Shown here: positions 35,804 to 48,207 of the stretch, piece after piece
How positions within the stretch are numbered: the stretch's first letter is position 1
Layout of the letters: the number at the start of each line of letters is the position of its first letter
NCBI GenBank assembly: GCA_015179025.1
Contig: WHUX01000123.1
Location: 62,001-126,000, forward strand
DNA: 64,000 bases
Source of the DNA: Terfezia claveryi
Lineage: Eukaryota; Ascomycota; Pezizomycetes; Pezizales; Pezizaceae
Direction: 5' to 3'
The notes under the pieces: model-generated
Seen by the model: the letters and a program-made list of their open reading frames with translations, nothing else
What the model was told of the DNA's origin: nothing
Databases searched by the model: none
Made by a program: the position numbers and the translations under genes

Positions 35804-35849
35804 GGTCCCAGTAAGGGGACCATGAAGAGCCACCCGGAAACCCGGGTGG
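35804..35849. repeat. Two adjacent GC-rich hairpins
   Basis: GGTCCC (35804-35809) pairs with GGGACC (35816-35821). Eight bases further, CCACCCGG (35830-35837) pairs with CCGGGTGG (35842-35849) over a 4-nt loop. They sit at the edge of a GC- and purine-richer block (about 35790-36240) inside AT-rich DNA, so they may belong to an old repeat. Confidence 0.6.
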
Positions 35850-36438
35850 ATTCAGGACAAGGCAAGTTAATCTGCCAGGTCCGGCGCGCAGAAAGCAATG
35901 AAGATAGATACATGTGTGAAGGGAATTCGTAGACTCCCCGGGCCCAGAAACGGTGCCATCGAGATGTCTGGAAGTGTGTGAATGAAAGAACAACTGTAGA
36001 ATGGAACTAAACAGAAGTAAAGCAGAGACTCGAGAGACGCGAAACCCCCATTAACCGCCTAAATGGCAGATGACCCCGAGAGGCCTAACTGAAGCCCACG
36101 CCTGAAAAACAAAAGACCTATAAAGGAATTCCGACCAGTGAAGGCCAGCCCAGGGCCAGTGAATAGGATGGACATAATTCGGAGAAGTTTCCAGAAGCGG
36201 AATTGGCCCGGGCCTCCAGGTTACGGAGGGTGAGTTATATCAATACATGCAACTTTTCTTCTTAGTACTGTAAGGCATAGTATTAGCCTTATCTGGTGTA
36301 AAGTACTGCATGAGTGAAAATTCCGGACTTCAGCTTAATTTTTTTTTACAAGTCAATTACCCCTATGATTTTACTCGAAGCCGTAAACAGCATACTCATG
36401 TGAAGTAATCATATCAGCCCGAACATTGCATACCCTGG

Positions 36439-36439
<1 letters not shown>

Positions 36440-36468
<29 letters not shown>
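36440..36468. repeat. Poly-A tract
   Basis: About 29 consecutive A residues in an AT-rich spacer. It could be a retroposition scar or simple slippage. No adjacent retrotransposon coding sequence was seen. Confidence 0.85.
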
Positions 36469-36472
<4 letters not shown>

Positions 36473-39400
36473 GCATAGGTTAGGCGTGGATTAAAAGTGC
36501 AGGAATCAAATAATAATAATAAAAATAACAAACAAGATTTAAATTTTTAAATGCCTTTGTGAATTAGAAAGAATACTATATGGCCCATTCCCACATCTTC
36601 GAAGTCAAGAAAATTTCATAATGCAATAATAACTGATGATTTGTAGGAACCCGATATACAGTGTGTACAACTATATATATATATATATATAAAAGCAAAG
36701 ATAAAGTCATCACTCGCGTTTCACATCGGCAAATGAAACCAAGCCTCACAAAACTAACTTTTTGTAAGGATCGCCCTATCTAACAAATCTGCATGTAACC
36801 ATGCGGCACAGCGGAACCCATCTCAGTGGGTAAGCACATACGGAAGTGTCAAAAGTTGGAAGAGGAGGTGGGGGGCGGGGGACGGGAACCTATAAGTGCG
36901 TTTCACGTGTAAACTGGGACATGTGCCACGGTAATGCAGGTACGCCGGCTTGATGTTTCATGATTAAAGCTTAACGTAACGTAACACGTGCTGATACATA
37001 TGCAAGGAGGAGGAGGTCGCCGCGGGGGGGGGGGGGGGTTTGGGTGAATGAAGTCTTGAGGTTTCGAAAGATGATTTATAGTAGCCCCTCACAAAATCCT
37101 TATCAAACATTCAAATGTTGTGCACCTGGAGCTTATTTTCAGACTAATAATGATGGGCCCAATATCCAAGTATTTCTTTTTAAGCACTATATATCGGATT
37201 TTATAACCATCAATAGCGCTTGTTTTCATTGCTATAATTTATAAACCAAGTTTTAGTCCTATATTTGCACAACTGGTAAAAACTGGGTGGCCAAAAATTG
37301 TCGTACTCTGCATAAAGATGCAATGTATGTTATGCCTTACTCCTGAATCAAATACAAAAATATGCAGCATTTGGGCCGCTTTATGCAGAAAAGGGGGGGG
37401 GGAGGGGGGGGTGGCGTTCTGTATGTAGTACGGCTAGCTGTAATTACCCTGAACATTAGTACGACAAGGACCAACTTTTACCTTGCTAATTGTTTACACA
37501 TGTTGCACTAGTGAATATGACATAATTCGCATCAGACTTAACCAGTTGTGGACACAACCTAGTTGGGTTACCACTTGTTCCCATTCAGGAAGTTGCTAGG
37601 TTTTCCTTCTAACGCCCAAGGGAGTCAATTTTATTTTCTCCACAGCCCATAATGGGGGGGGCCCTGGGCTATCATAGTAGTCTTAGAAATGAAACTTGTG
37701 AATTCGCAGCCGTACATGTAGGTGGACCCAGGAAATTGGTAGCGTTTTAGCTGCAACAAGTTCTTTTTCATGGGATTCTGGTATAACGGAATACACATCG
37801 GTTTTCATGGAATCCCATGCATATGCGAACTAGATGGTTCACCTTGCTCTGTATGGGAATGATAGGCAGGGCAGTGTATGTCATTATATGAGAAACAAGG
37901 CTGATAGAATGAAACATATGGCACTTATATATTATTGAGGCGCTTATACGGGATATATGGCGGATCTACAGACATGCATATACTAATTTTTCACAAACGC
38001 ACTGCAACATCCTTCCAACCGGTGGGTCTGTATCGTTCATGTGGAAGCCCCCCCGTTCCACTGCCCCCTGTTAGCCCAGACTATCCCCTTGTAAGGCGTC
38101 ATCATCTTTACCATACCAATACTTCAGACAATATATAGAATCATGCAGTGGGTATATACAGGCACATGAGAAGGAATTTACACGGAGATAAGGGAGCTGG
38201 TCATGTCGGAATCGCTGGCATGAGTTGCCAATATGTGTCTATACTATCGGCTATGAGTATCTTATTACATGGTTTATTAGCACTAGAGATGCTCATTTAC
38301 ATATTCCAGGGAATCCCTTTCCATTGAGTCCCTGTGTCCCCAAGGGCGACCCCAACCCCCACAGAGCCATACTTTCAAACAGCTGAAAACACGTCTATTT
38401 CCTCAATTTCTACCATACATGGCTTCTCTATACTAAAGATGCTGTGCTCGTCCCCTCTACAATATATACGCTTTCCTAAATATAGATTGAGTAGATGGAA
38501 TAACCCACCCCCCAAAAAAAGAAAGATATTTTCTACGGGAAAATATGATAAAAAAAAGCCTGGAGTACTATATTCGAGAAAAAACTTGAGCGAGGCAGCA
38601 ATGGTAATGTATCAGGTGTACATCCCTTAGCCCTTGTCTAGTTGTTAGTTGTCACACCTATCCAGATTACAGTAGCAGTGCATCTTTGAATATATATATA
38701 AGTGGATGGCTACATTTACTATGTCCATTATTTTAAATTTTTGTTTTTTGTTCTATAAGAACTCATTTTCTCTATGGGCGGTTTCAAAGGAATGAGCCAT
38801 TCCGGAATTTAAAAACCCGCCATGGATTCAAGGGTTCAGGGCAGGTTTTTAAAATCTTTCGTTGGACCAAGAAGATTTTGGAAGAGCTTTTCTAAAGCGG
38901 TGAATCGACTTCGTAAAAAAAAGCAGAATGAAAAATTTTCTGAACACATGATATCGGGACTTCTAAATATTACGTCTAATCTACTTTAGAGATTGCAAAC
39001 TCCCTATATACAGTATTATCATCAACGTCAGTTTAGATTCTTTATTTTTATTTTTATTTTTAATTTTAGTTATTCTTGGATCGTTGATATCAAAAGTTTT
39101 CCAACCGAACCGAGCCTATAGAAGCTATTATTGACTTCAACATGCAGCCCGGCTGCTTCCGGGATCTAAGGTGCCTGGTTGCTTTTGGCCCTGGACACCA
39201 ACAACAATCGGTACCGTAGTCTGGCTTGCACTAGCCCCTGGGAACTGCTATGGCGGAACTATTATTATTTGGAGGCGTAGCATGTTATCTGACGGTAGCG
39301 TCATGTCATAGCCACAAACTGCCTGATAACCGTCAGACTACATATACTATACACGCTAGGTTTCAATCTTTTCCGAAATCGCAGTCCGTACCGGTAGCCT

Positions 39401-39531
39401 TAGGCAGATAGCTAATTCCATTGCTTGCTATATTCTTAAGACGTTATGTGTGGCTCATCACATGACAAGAAACTGCTCGAGCCGAGCCGTGATTCCGCTG
39501 CATAACCTATACAAAAGGCTAGGTCCTTTAA

Positions 39532-40989
39532 TTAAATGAAATCGCCACTTCCAAACCCTTCAAACCCTCCTCCTCCCCACCCAGGACCAGGACCACGCGG
39601 GCCCCGCAGGCCACCCCTTGGAGCGTCGCCAGGACCAACAGGGTCATATCTACATTGCGCGACAGGGTCAGTTAGCAAAGGGCGGTGAGTGAAATTGACT
39701 TAAGAGAGTGGGGTGAGGCTCTTCGGCAGATAGTACGGACCTTGTACCAGGGGGGAATCTGGGATGCGTCTCTCGCGTTAGCGCTTACAGAAGTAGATAG
39801 ACGCAAAGCAGGGATTCGCTATCAATAGCCACAAGGTGCTCAAACAACACACAGAGGTAGAAGCGCGAACGCAATTCATAGAATATATTACTCACCTCGG
39901 GTCATATTCGCCTTGCCCATTACCTCTATTTCCTCCGCCAAACATTGGATGATCGGGAGTTGGATGCATTCCACCCATGGGGCTCATGCCACCAAACCCC
40001 GGCCGAGGCACACCGCCCTCCCCGAAGAACGGACCCCGGAGGGGAGGATTTGGACCAAGTCCTGGTGGATTCAAATCATCAGCGCCAATACTTAGAGGAT
40101 TGCGCCCAGGCGGATAATTTAGATGTCGTCGCGGAGGTTGCAGGATTTCATATTCATCTTCGAACCCTGGCGGCACTTCTCCAGCCGGTATTGGAGGGGG
40201 ATGAAATGGTCGTGGTGGGTGAAATCCCATTCGCAGGGGGTCATTGAATTCCGGTCGGTCTGGTTCCTGAAGCCTCTGCGGTGGTCTCTGATTTTGTGAA
40301 GCAGAACTAGAAGCCGCGCTAGAAATTTCCTCCTGATATCCGGGCTTGTTCAGACCCGGCATGAGTTTCTGGATGATGTTAATCTTCACCAGACTCGCTA
40401 AATCTGCAACTCGGCTTTGTGATATAAACGCATCCTTGAGTTTCTTCCTCGAGCCTCCATTTTCTTCATCTCCTTCATCTTCGTTGGGTGCATATGGGAA
40501 AAAGGACTCAGAGACGAAATCCTTCGTGACGATATCAAAGCTCGTAGTCTTCTCATCTCCTATGCCAAGTCCGAATACAACAACTTTATTGCCTAGCCGA
40601 TTAATTTTGATTACATACTCGAGCGAGGACTGTGAATGAGCATAGCGAAATGAGTAGGAGCTTCCAGAGTTCCACTTTGGTTGTAGGGGTTTCAGATTGG
40701 ATGCATCGATGGGCGTATCTACCTAATGTTAACAATTTCAGAATCACCAAATGAGAATACCTATGTGAGATGAAAGGAAGTCGTAGAAGCTACCTAGCCT
40801 ATCATCATCGTCTAAGCCGATAAGGCGGAAACCAACCGTTAACATGCAGGCATGGACAAAGAGTGCGATTGCGTCATATGGATTTCTCAGCTTTTGAGGC
40901 CTGGCCGACGACGATTCTGAAGTCGGTGTCCATAGACTGCCCTCGATTAGAGTAAGAAGGGTTGCAGGACTGAGTGGATTGTCCGCCAT
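39532..40989 (-). CDS. FUB1: PI31-family proteasome regulator (Fub1-like)
   Basis: Exons on the minus strand: 40989-40761, 40718-39896 and 39649-39532, giving 389 residues. PI31/Fub1 binds the 20S proteasome and regulates it. The N-terminal FP domain starts MADNPLSPATLLTLIEGSLW and includes RNPYDAIALFVHACMLTVGF. The second half of that domain includes SSYSFRYAHSQSSLEYVIKI. The C-terminal half is Pro/Gly-rich and disordered, with the family motifs PRFGG-like RPGFGGMSPM and YDPVGPGD. The last exon (RYDPVGPGDAPRGGLRGPRG onward) is supported by that conserved YDPVGPGD block. Intron 1 is only 42 nt. The protein ends GDFI, with no HbYX-type tail apparent. Confidence 0.9.
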
Positions 40990-41521
40990 AGATGCTCGTT
41001 CTTGAGAACAATTGTTGACGAGTTGAGGTGATAAATCTAGAGTGTGTGGATTGTGGGGGTGATTTCCATGGAGTATAATGCTTGCTTCGATATGTACTGT
41101 ACGTATAGAGCGGCGAGACGTAAGGCTCTACAGATGACGCAACACTCGCCACCGAGTTATCGTTTCGCATTGCAGTTACCAAGTATCCCATGATAAGAAA
41201 TAGAAATATACTGATGTACTACTTTACTTGATTCAAGAAGTATCAATGACCATGATAGTTAAATGAACAAATTAAATGAAGAAAAAAAAATTATATATAA
41301 TCTATGTAGCAATGACCGAGAGTGCGTGTTGTACATAAAAAGGGTTTAAGATACAGCGCAGCAAAAAATGGTAGCGTAAAAAAGTGGTAGCCCAAACACC
41401 CACCCAGCAGATAACCGACAAACGCCAAATACTAATCAGGAGAACCCGTAAATAAGCAGATATCGGGAAGTAAACATCCGTCCAGCTAATCAATCATAAA
41501 TGCGCTTTTCATCGTAAAGTT

Positions 41522-43565
41522 TCATGCCACCCCAAGCTCCCCAGCCAGAAGCTCTGCCACCATGCGATATCTGATGGTTGGCATGTCGGCTTGAGTAAAA
41601 GAAAGCTCCCTTCCACGTGCGAGAACTTCCGCATGCTTGCAGGTAAACACGCCGCAATCATACATATTGCTTTGCGACGGACAATCCTATCGTGAAATGT
41701 TAACTCGATCCGCATGCATATATAAGATGGGTCCAACCTTTACAAAAGACTCTGTCCATTCTTCCCACCATTGATCCCAAGGTTTGTCGAGTTTGGCTTT
41801 GCCCTTGGTCTCGTTGGCCAAGTATTCCCGCATTGCCTGCATTGGTCAGTCACAGAAAAGGTAATGCTCCTACAGCAGGAGGTACCTACTCGAAAAAATA
41901 TTTCACTACGGTAGGCCGCGCCACCCTTCATGGAGTCATAAAATTCTAGCCGCTTTTCCTTTGGCCTGACCACACCGAGAGTCCAGTGATTTCCGTTGAA
42001 GTTTGCGGGAATGAACAGAAAGTCCAAACGCAAAAGATTATCACCTCCGACTTTGGATCTTCTCGTTAGACCTTCGACTTTTTTTGGACCATGCCTCAAC
42101 AATTGGCTCCAGAAGAATGCACCAAAAGCATGTGATTTTTTTGGTTCTTTTCCGTTATTATATTTTTCGGCAACCATGTACAGATATAAATCGATGATTG
42201 AGTCATTGAGCCACAACTTATGATCGTCATCAATGATAGGATGATTTGTTGGAGGGTAGGGATTCAGCCTCCACATATCTTCGGAGTATAGCTGGACCCT
42301 TGCTTTAGAGTTTTCGATCAAAATCTTGCCCCTTTCCCTGTGCACAATCACCTGGCGTACTTTGATCAATGTGGCCTCGCTGACAGGCTTGACGATAGGT
42401 TCTTTTCTCTGTTCATCGGCCGTGTTAGCCTCCGTCCATGATTTCAATTAGGCAGTCAATGCTTCACGCACTTGCTCCTTCAGCCGTTGAATTTCTTCTT
42501 CCCGCCTTGCTCGCTCCTGTGAGATCTGCTCAAAGGTTTTAAACCTTTCGTGTCTACCACCTGTGAGCGTTGCCAAATAGGCGTCTAGTCTCGGATCATC
42601 CTGAACCGCACTCTTTTGTGCTTCTTCAAACTAAAATGACCATCAGTGTGGCTCTATACCGGGCCTAAAATTGTCATACCTGCGCCGTCCGAGATGGACG
42701 TTTCCTCCGTGACCGTCGTAGCTCATCACCCCGTGCACGAGAAGACGTCAATGGAGAGCCGGTGAACTGGGAAATCCTGACCCTACTTGCTCTCCTTGCT
42801 TGTTCTTTAAAAGCTTCTGTGGGGCGATGCCTGTTGAAATGCTTCCATTTTGGGACTGCATCACGTCTCGCAACGGTATCTGCAAGAAGCCAAAAAACAT
42901 CCTTCTTCCTTTGAGCATCTTTTATTGTGTTTTTGGGGGTTCCCGCAGCCTTTGACACCAGTAGGAGTGGAGCGGCTTTCGGCGTGGATGCTGTCACAAC
43001 GGGCCCAGCCTTGCTTCCTGGTTCCGATGTGGGCTCCGGTGTTGTTTCTGGGGTGGGCTCTTGTGTAGGCTCTGGTGATGATTCCACCTCTGTCTCTATG
43101 ACACTGTCTTCAGCAGATACCGGCGAGGCTTTAACTGTAAGAAAATCAGTGCATTGATTCGTTTGTATGAACAAGTATAGGTGGAAACAAACATTGATTC
43201 CAGAGCTCTCCAGTGAGGGCAGTAATTTTGCCGATCATGAAACTGAACGGCTGCACTATGAATGACATGTCAGAGGCCGTACGGCGTGCTCGCGATGGCG
43301 GGTGCAGTGGTGATTCGGAAGATTGTGAGGAATTGGGTGATCGCGGCGAATATTGAGGATCGAATCGGTCGAATCGTTGGTACTTGTTTGTGAGGATTCT
43401 GCCAGACAGATCCAGATATGGAAGGTCTTCTTCAAACTTCCTCTTCAAACTTTGTGAAAACGTAGGCGTGGATGGGATGCTAGACACCGGAGTCGGGATG
43501 CTGATATCGTTCTCGGGATCCCGGGTTCGGAGTTCAGTCGTGACGTATATCTGGGAACCTCCCAT
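41522..43565 (-). CDS. ULP1: Ulp1-type SUMO protease (peptidase C48)
   Basis: Exons on the minus strand: 43565-43193, 43134-42680, 42630-42472, 42408-41890, 41836-41738 and 41686-41522, giving 589 residues. Ulp1 matures SUMO precursors and removes SUMO from targets at the nuclear pore. The N-terminal half is disordered and contains an acidic Glu/Pro/Thr repeat (PTQEP-like, about residues 135-160) and a coiled coil (ARREEEIQRLKEQ). The C48 domain has the full catalytic set: His in NHWTLGVV, Asp in EFYDSM, Gln in DCPSQSN and Cys in YDCGVFTCKHAE. Intron 42471-42409 (GTGCGT donor, GCTAAC branch, CAG) removes an in-frame TAA. The start at 43565 is the first ATG that joins in frame, and a longer N-terminus cannot be excluded. 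Confidence 0.92.
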
Positions 43566-45418
43566 ACTACGCCTGCCCTATTAGAGTGCCGGAGAAGACC
43601 AAGAGTCAGGCTGAATGATTGATGTAGTTTTATACCCCAGTGACTCGATGTGCCCTCTGTACATATCATGGAGAATGAATACCGTACATTAACCTCAGAG
43701 CACTATACCATCAAGGGATAGCTCTCTCTCGACCTGAATGTGGAGGCTCAAGGGGGAGTGCCCTAACAATGATGGCGTTTTTGTTTCTGCACTGCTGCTG
43801 TAAATGAGAAGGCAATAGCGGCGGCGGCGGGCGATGGCTGTGGGTTATCAGGGCTCAGATTGCAATATCTTGAATATCTTGAATACTGTTAACGATGGGG
43901 AAGCATCGCTTTGTCGCAAACGAGGCTTGGCATTTAATGACTCAGCAAAGTCACCTTGTGCGACCAACAGGAATGTGCATATGCGCATACAGGATGTCGT
44001 GCCAGTAACCTCGGCACCAACCTCAAGCTCTGTTGTGAGTACCTAATACGGTACTTCTACTTGCAGTCTTGGCTCCTTATATATGTAAGGAATCTAGCAG
44101 GAACATAAGGAGAGCTTGTAAAGTTACTTCTGGGAGAAAGTTCTTCACACCACGCCTTACATAATATTCAGCGTTAGGCGGCCTCTAGTGAGACATACAG
44201 TAGTGTGATCGATGCATAAAAAGGTGTGGGTACGGTAGAGGAAGACGCAGTCTACTGTACTGTACATAGCACATCAAATATCTCAACTGAGACTCTGGTA
44301 CAGAACATGGAGATCATTCAATCCGTACCTACCATACCACCACGTACCAGATTGATTTAGTTTGAGCGGGGGGGATACCTATACCGTAGGCTACACATTT
44401 ATTTCCAGAGAAAAATAGAATTAGTCCGGCTGCATATCGAATACTTCTAACGGTGCGGTTTTCGGTTCCAATTGCAATTTATCAATTCAAGCTAATGTAT
44501 GTACAGTACCCCACTTACTTAGGCACCATCTTCACCTTCATCAAGTTGCAATTGGAGTACTCGAGTGAAGTAGGTATGTACGTACGTCTAGATCTCGCGA
44601 GCCGCAGCAAGCTGTAACTCTGGCGCTATTGAAGGGGAAGCCCAGTGAGTGGCACGAACGCCTGACGTTGCTTATGCATGTATGCAGAATACTTACTCTA
44701 CCGGTACATAAATTGATTGGGCTTACGTTGGCTTACCACACTAACTACCTACCGTAGCAACCAGGGGGTCTACAGGTACTCTACCTAATTGTGATGTGTG
44801 TGGATGTTATATCATTAAATAAGCAACTTACATGTATTCTGTACATACATATGTACGTATATACTGTACTATAATGAAGGTCAGAATCTTAAGTAGAATG
44901 CCGCCTGTTTCCCCTCCCACTTACTTCTCGGTGCTACCTTCTCAGTCGTTGCGATCGCCATACCTGGAAGCGGCTTTGCTCTTTTGCATCTCGGAAATGT
45001 GCATACACATATACCTACGTACATAAGTTACACAAGTATAAAGCACCATTTCCCAGGCGCTGCATACGATCACGCCCTGGCTGTGCTTCACAAGCTGCCC
45101 TCTATTCGTTCACCAATTTCAACTCTCCTGTTGCATACCGAGTACTTACCCACACTTTTGTCCCTTGCATTCCTCTCCGCCTTTTCAATTCTGTTGGTCG
45201 CACGCCCTGCACAATAGCCGCCATAGCTTGAAGAAGCTAATTCAGTTGCCCGGCCGTCACTCTCGCTTCTTCAACCTGGGGGGGTGGGTGCGAGTTCTCA
45301 GCCTCATCCGCCCGTACTGACTGACACCTGCCTCAGACGTGTGAAGGGGAGGTGGTCCGCATAGATCTCCCCACTCCATAATCAATCATATCACTATCTT
45401 CTGTACGACCACTACGTC
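43566..45418. other. Intergenic ULP1 - arrestin
   Basis: 1.85 kb between divergent genes, so it carries both promoters. TATATATGTAAGG and similar elements occur near 44078. Several tracts of GTAC/TACGTAC alternation lie at 44270-44590 and 44840-44870. No gene was recognised. Confidence 0.45.
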
Positions 45419-46775
45419 ATGTCGGTTCCTGCTCATGTTCCCGCTGCTGTTCATGTGAGCGGTCCACCGAACAGCAATTTTCTTGTCGGCTATCCAGGCA
45501 TTTCAGCTACATTGGTACATCTCCTTGCCATCGCTACTGCTGCTGATGAGACGAGTGCGAATATTTGCTGATCTGGCCTCACTTTTGCAAATACAGCCGC
45601 GGATAGAAGGCAAGGTCGAGATTCGTCCATCAGTAGGCATAAGCGCTCCAGTAGCCATATCTTACGTTACAATTGGCCTTTACCGACGAGAGACAATACA
45701 TCCTCATGCTGGAAGTGTGGTTGGGAATCACCTAGCAGCCCCTAGGAAAGATATTGTGGAACTTGTGGGGAACGAGCTCAGGTTATTCCATTGTGGCTCA
45801 GGGAAATTGTTCGAAACAGTGCTGGCCATGGACTTGCCTTTCCTCCTATTCATACCCTTCATGCGGGACGGAGAAGGAGAAGTTCCGCCTGCGAGCTTGC
45901 AACTTCCATCTAGAGTTGCAGAAACTTATTATGAACTCATCGTATCGGTGCAGCAAGGCACTTCAGACCTTAAGAAGTTCTCATTTCCAGTACCTATTTC
46001 TCGATACGATACTCTATCGACATTTGGGATGTACAACACACCTGAAACACAGGAACGAGTCAGTGATCACTTGGTAACGCTAGGATTATTCCTCCCTCGC
46101 TGGTCATTCGGCCCCAATGACGACGTCAATGTCACCATAAAGTTGACACCGAACCCCGACTGGCTGTCAAGAGCCCGGAAGGTTACAGTGAAGGGCATAA
46201 CAGTAGCTATTGAAGAACACATAACATACAACCCCGAGGGGGACGAACCTACAACGAAAGTAAACACCCTTCTGAGTAAGAAGGAGAAAGTAGCAAAGAA
46301 ACTACCGGAACATGGGTACATGACTACCATAGCTATGACATATCCCGCGAAGGATCTGCGTGATTCAGACGGATTTCTGCCACGGCAGAGGCCGGCATTT
46401 CCATTATGTGCAGTCTCCGGGTTCACAACATCTGCGGCTCTGTACAAAATCAATTATTATCTCATCGTGAAGGTATGAATGGTAAAGTCAATCTGAGATT
46501 CTGAATGATATTGTTCACTAACCAAACAACAGGCAACCATGACCAATTGTAAGGACATAACAGTTAAGCAATCAATCGTTGTCACACCTTTCGATCACAT
46601 CACATGCAAAAATGAAATGGATGCCATCGCACAAGCGGCGGTAGATGCATATCCGATAAATATGTTGAATCCTATGCTACCTGCCCAAACAATAATTCGC
46701 CCCGGTGATCATAACGCGCTTCACGCCTTGGGTTTTACATACGTTGGCAAGGAGAGGAAATTACTAATACAGTAG
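45419..46775 (+). CDS. Arrestin-like protein (fungal LDB19/ART-related)
   Basis: Exons 45419-45514, 45597-46472 and 46533-46775 give 404 residues. The protein has the beta-sandwich pattern of fungal alpha-arrestins. The N-terminal half reads NFLVGYPGISATLPRIEGKV, then EIRPSVGISAPVAISYVTIG and LPSRVAETYYELIVSVQQG. The C-terminal half reads SDHLVTLGLFLPRWSFGPND, AVSGFTTSAALYKINYYLIV and a short tail RKLLIQ. Such proteins usually recruit Rsp5-type ubiquitin ligases to plasma-membrane transporters, but no PPxY motif is visible here. It may act as an adaptor without direct Rsp5 binding or belong to another arrestin branch. The fold call is firm. The LDB19 label is an inference from overall pattern. 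Confidence 0.8.
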
Positions 46776-47976
46776 CGAGATGAATCATCAAATTGGATAA
46801 TCTGTCTCCACTGAGCGCAAGTTTCAACAATCATTCCCGCTCGAAGTCTCTCGATTAGTATATCACCTATGAAGGAGAAGAAGTATCGATGCAGTAGTTG
46901 GCGTCCAGATTGATTCGTTGACATCACTCTGGCAGTTTTGGGCTTGGGGCGACTTTTTGGGCCCCAATCAGTCTTGGTTGGCGGAAGACGCATAACGTTG
47001 ATTGATTCATCATATCTGATCACGTCGAGTGTGCGATGTCAGGTGATAGGTGTCAGAGAGGGATTGAGTGAAAGTTGTTATGTCGTTTTTTTTTTTTTTT
47101 CAGGTTGGATTCTGTTTTCCGGCGTTGTCCCATCTACTAACCAATATTTCCCTCTATACCTTGGTCTATTGTTTATCATGATTTTATATACCTTGGCCCG
47201 GTTTTCATGATTTGGTGGGTTTTCTTTTTTATAATTCTACCCTTGCTCCACTGGGTCAGAGGTTGGGTAAGGCAGGATTTTAGCTGTGCCCAGTTGGTGC
47301 CTTCATCCTACATGGAGTTCTACGGCAAATTTATGTTGCGTGTTAGCTTGTTTGGTTGGGAATGTACATATGAGATATGATATACAGGGGTTTGTACGTA
47401 CTTTGGACTCTGGTATGTACAAGAGTCTTAGTGAGATTGTCCATTCTCTAGTGATGGGATTGCCAATAACTATTTTACGGCTATATAAAGTAGCTTACAA
47501 CGACTCAAGCAGCAGGTAAGAAGTGTCACGGGGTTGAAGTTCTGGCCATAAAGCGCCTGGTGCCCGGGACGAGATGGCTCGGGACGAGATGGCTCGGGAC
47601 GAGATGTTGCCTCGGAGATGGTCTGGTTGACGAAATTCCAGGTTCGACGACACCAATAATAACCCAGAAATAGCCAGTTTATATACCAGGCGACTAAGGG
47701 ATGAGGCTAAAAAAATGATCCAAGTCCACTACTAGACTGCGAACTGCTTTAATCTGTTTTGATAATATGAATAGTCGTACCCAGTAAACTATCTTGTTTA
47801 TCCAGATTATGCTCGGGACTTCGAGCTCGGGACGCAGCAAGGATCTGAAATACAAACTAATTATTAATATATCTCTTAATTTAGTATACTATGTATTTAC
47901 CTAAGGAATAGATTGTATTTCTATCTTGCGCTCTGCTCCCTAGTCTGGTTGCACACCCTCATACGATCCCCATATT
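46776..47976. other. Intergenic arrestin - Harbinger element
   Basis: 1.2 kb without a recognisable gene. It has a T-run at about 47084-47099, a tandem repeat at 47564-47606, and a degenerate dispersed-motif copy (TAGTCTGGTTGCACAC) at 47941-47956, just 20 bp outside the transposon. Confidence 0.5.
47564..47606. repeat. 15-b tandem repeat
   Basis: Nearly three copies of CGGGACGAGATGGCT in a row. Related CTCGGGAC words recur at about 47812-47832. Confidence 0.85.
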
Positions 47977-48207
47977 AGAGGGATTTTGTACACCCTGGTC
48001 AGTCAGTTCATCTGTCAGATATTAGTGTTGTTTCCACAGCAACATTACTAAGTAGGCTAGACTGTCTGCACAACCCATGCTTGTGCATTTTGACAGTCCT
48101 CTAGTCTGTCAGTTTAACTGACGGAAAAAATCTCTGTCAAACACACTGTCAATTAGATGTAAACAAACCAAAAAAACCACAACAACACTATAACAACACA
48201 TACCAAA

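Larger units (their letters stand above)
32113..39531. other. 7.4-kb gene desert
   Basis: No gene could be supported on either strand. Frames are short and lack domains (for example 33745-33933 minus, 38334-38630 plus). It contains two copies of an 18-bp dispersed motif (34036 and 34736), one TTCAGGGTAA motif (37444-37453), a 29-nt A-run (about 36440-36468), an AT dinucleotide run (about 36672-36691), G-runs near 37024-37038 and 37390-37411, and a pair of GC-rich hairpins at 35804-35849. It most resembles decayed repeats. Confidence 0.6.

Noticed and set aside
42448..42450. In-frame TAA in ULP1, first taken as a nonsense mutation
   Set aside because: A 63-nt intron (42471-42409) with GTGCGT donor, GCTAAC branch and CAG acceptor removes it and keeps the frame.
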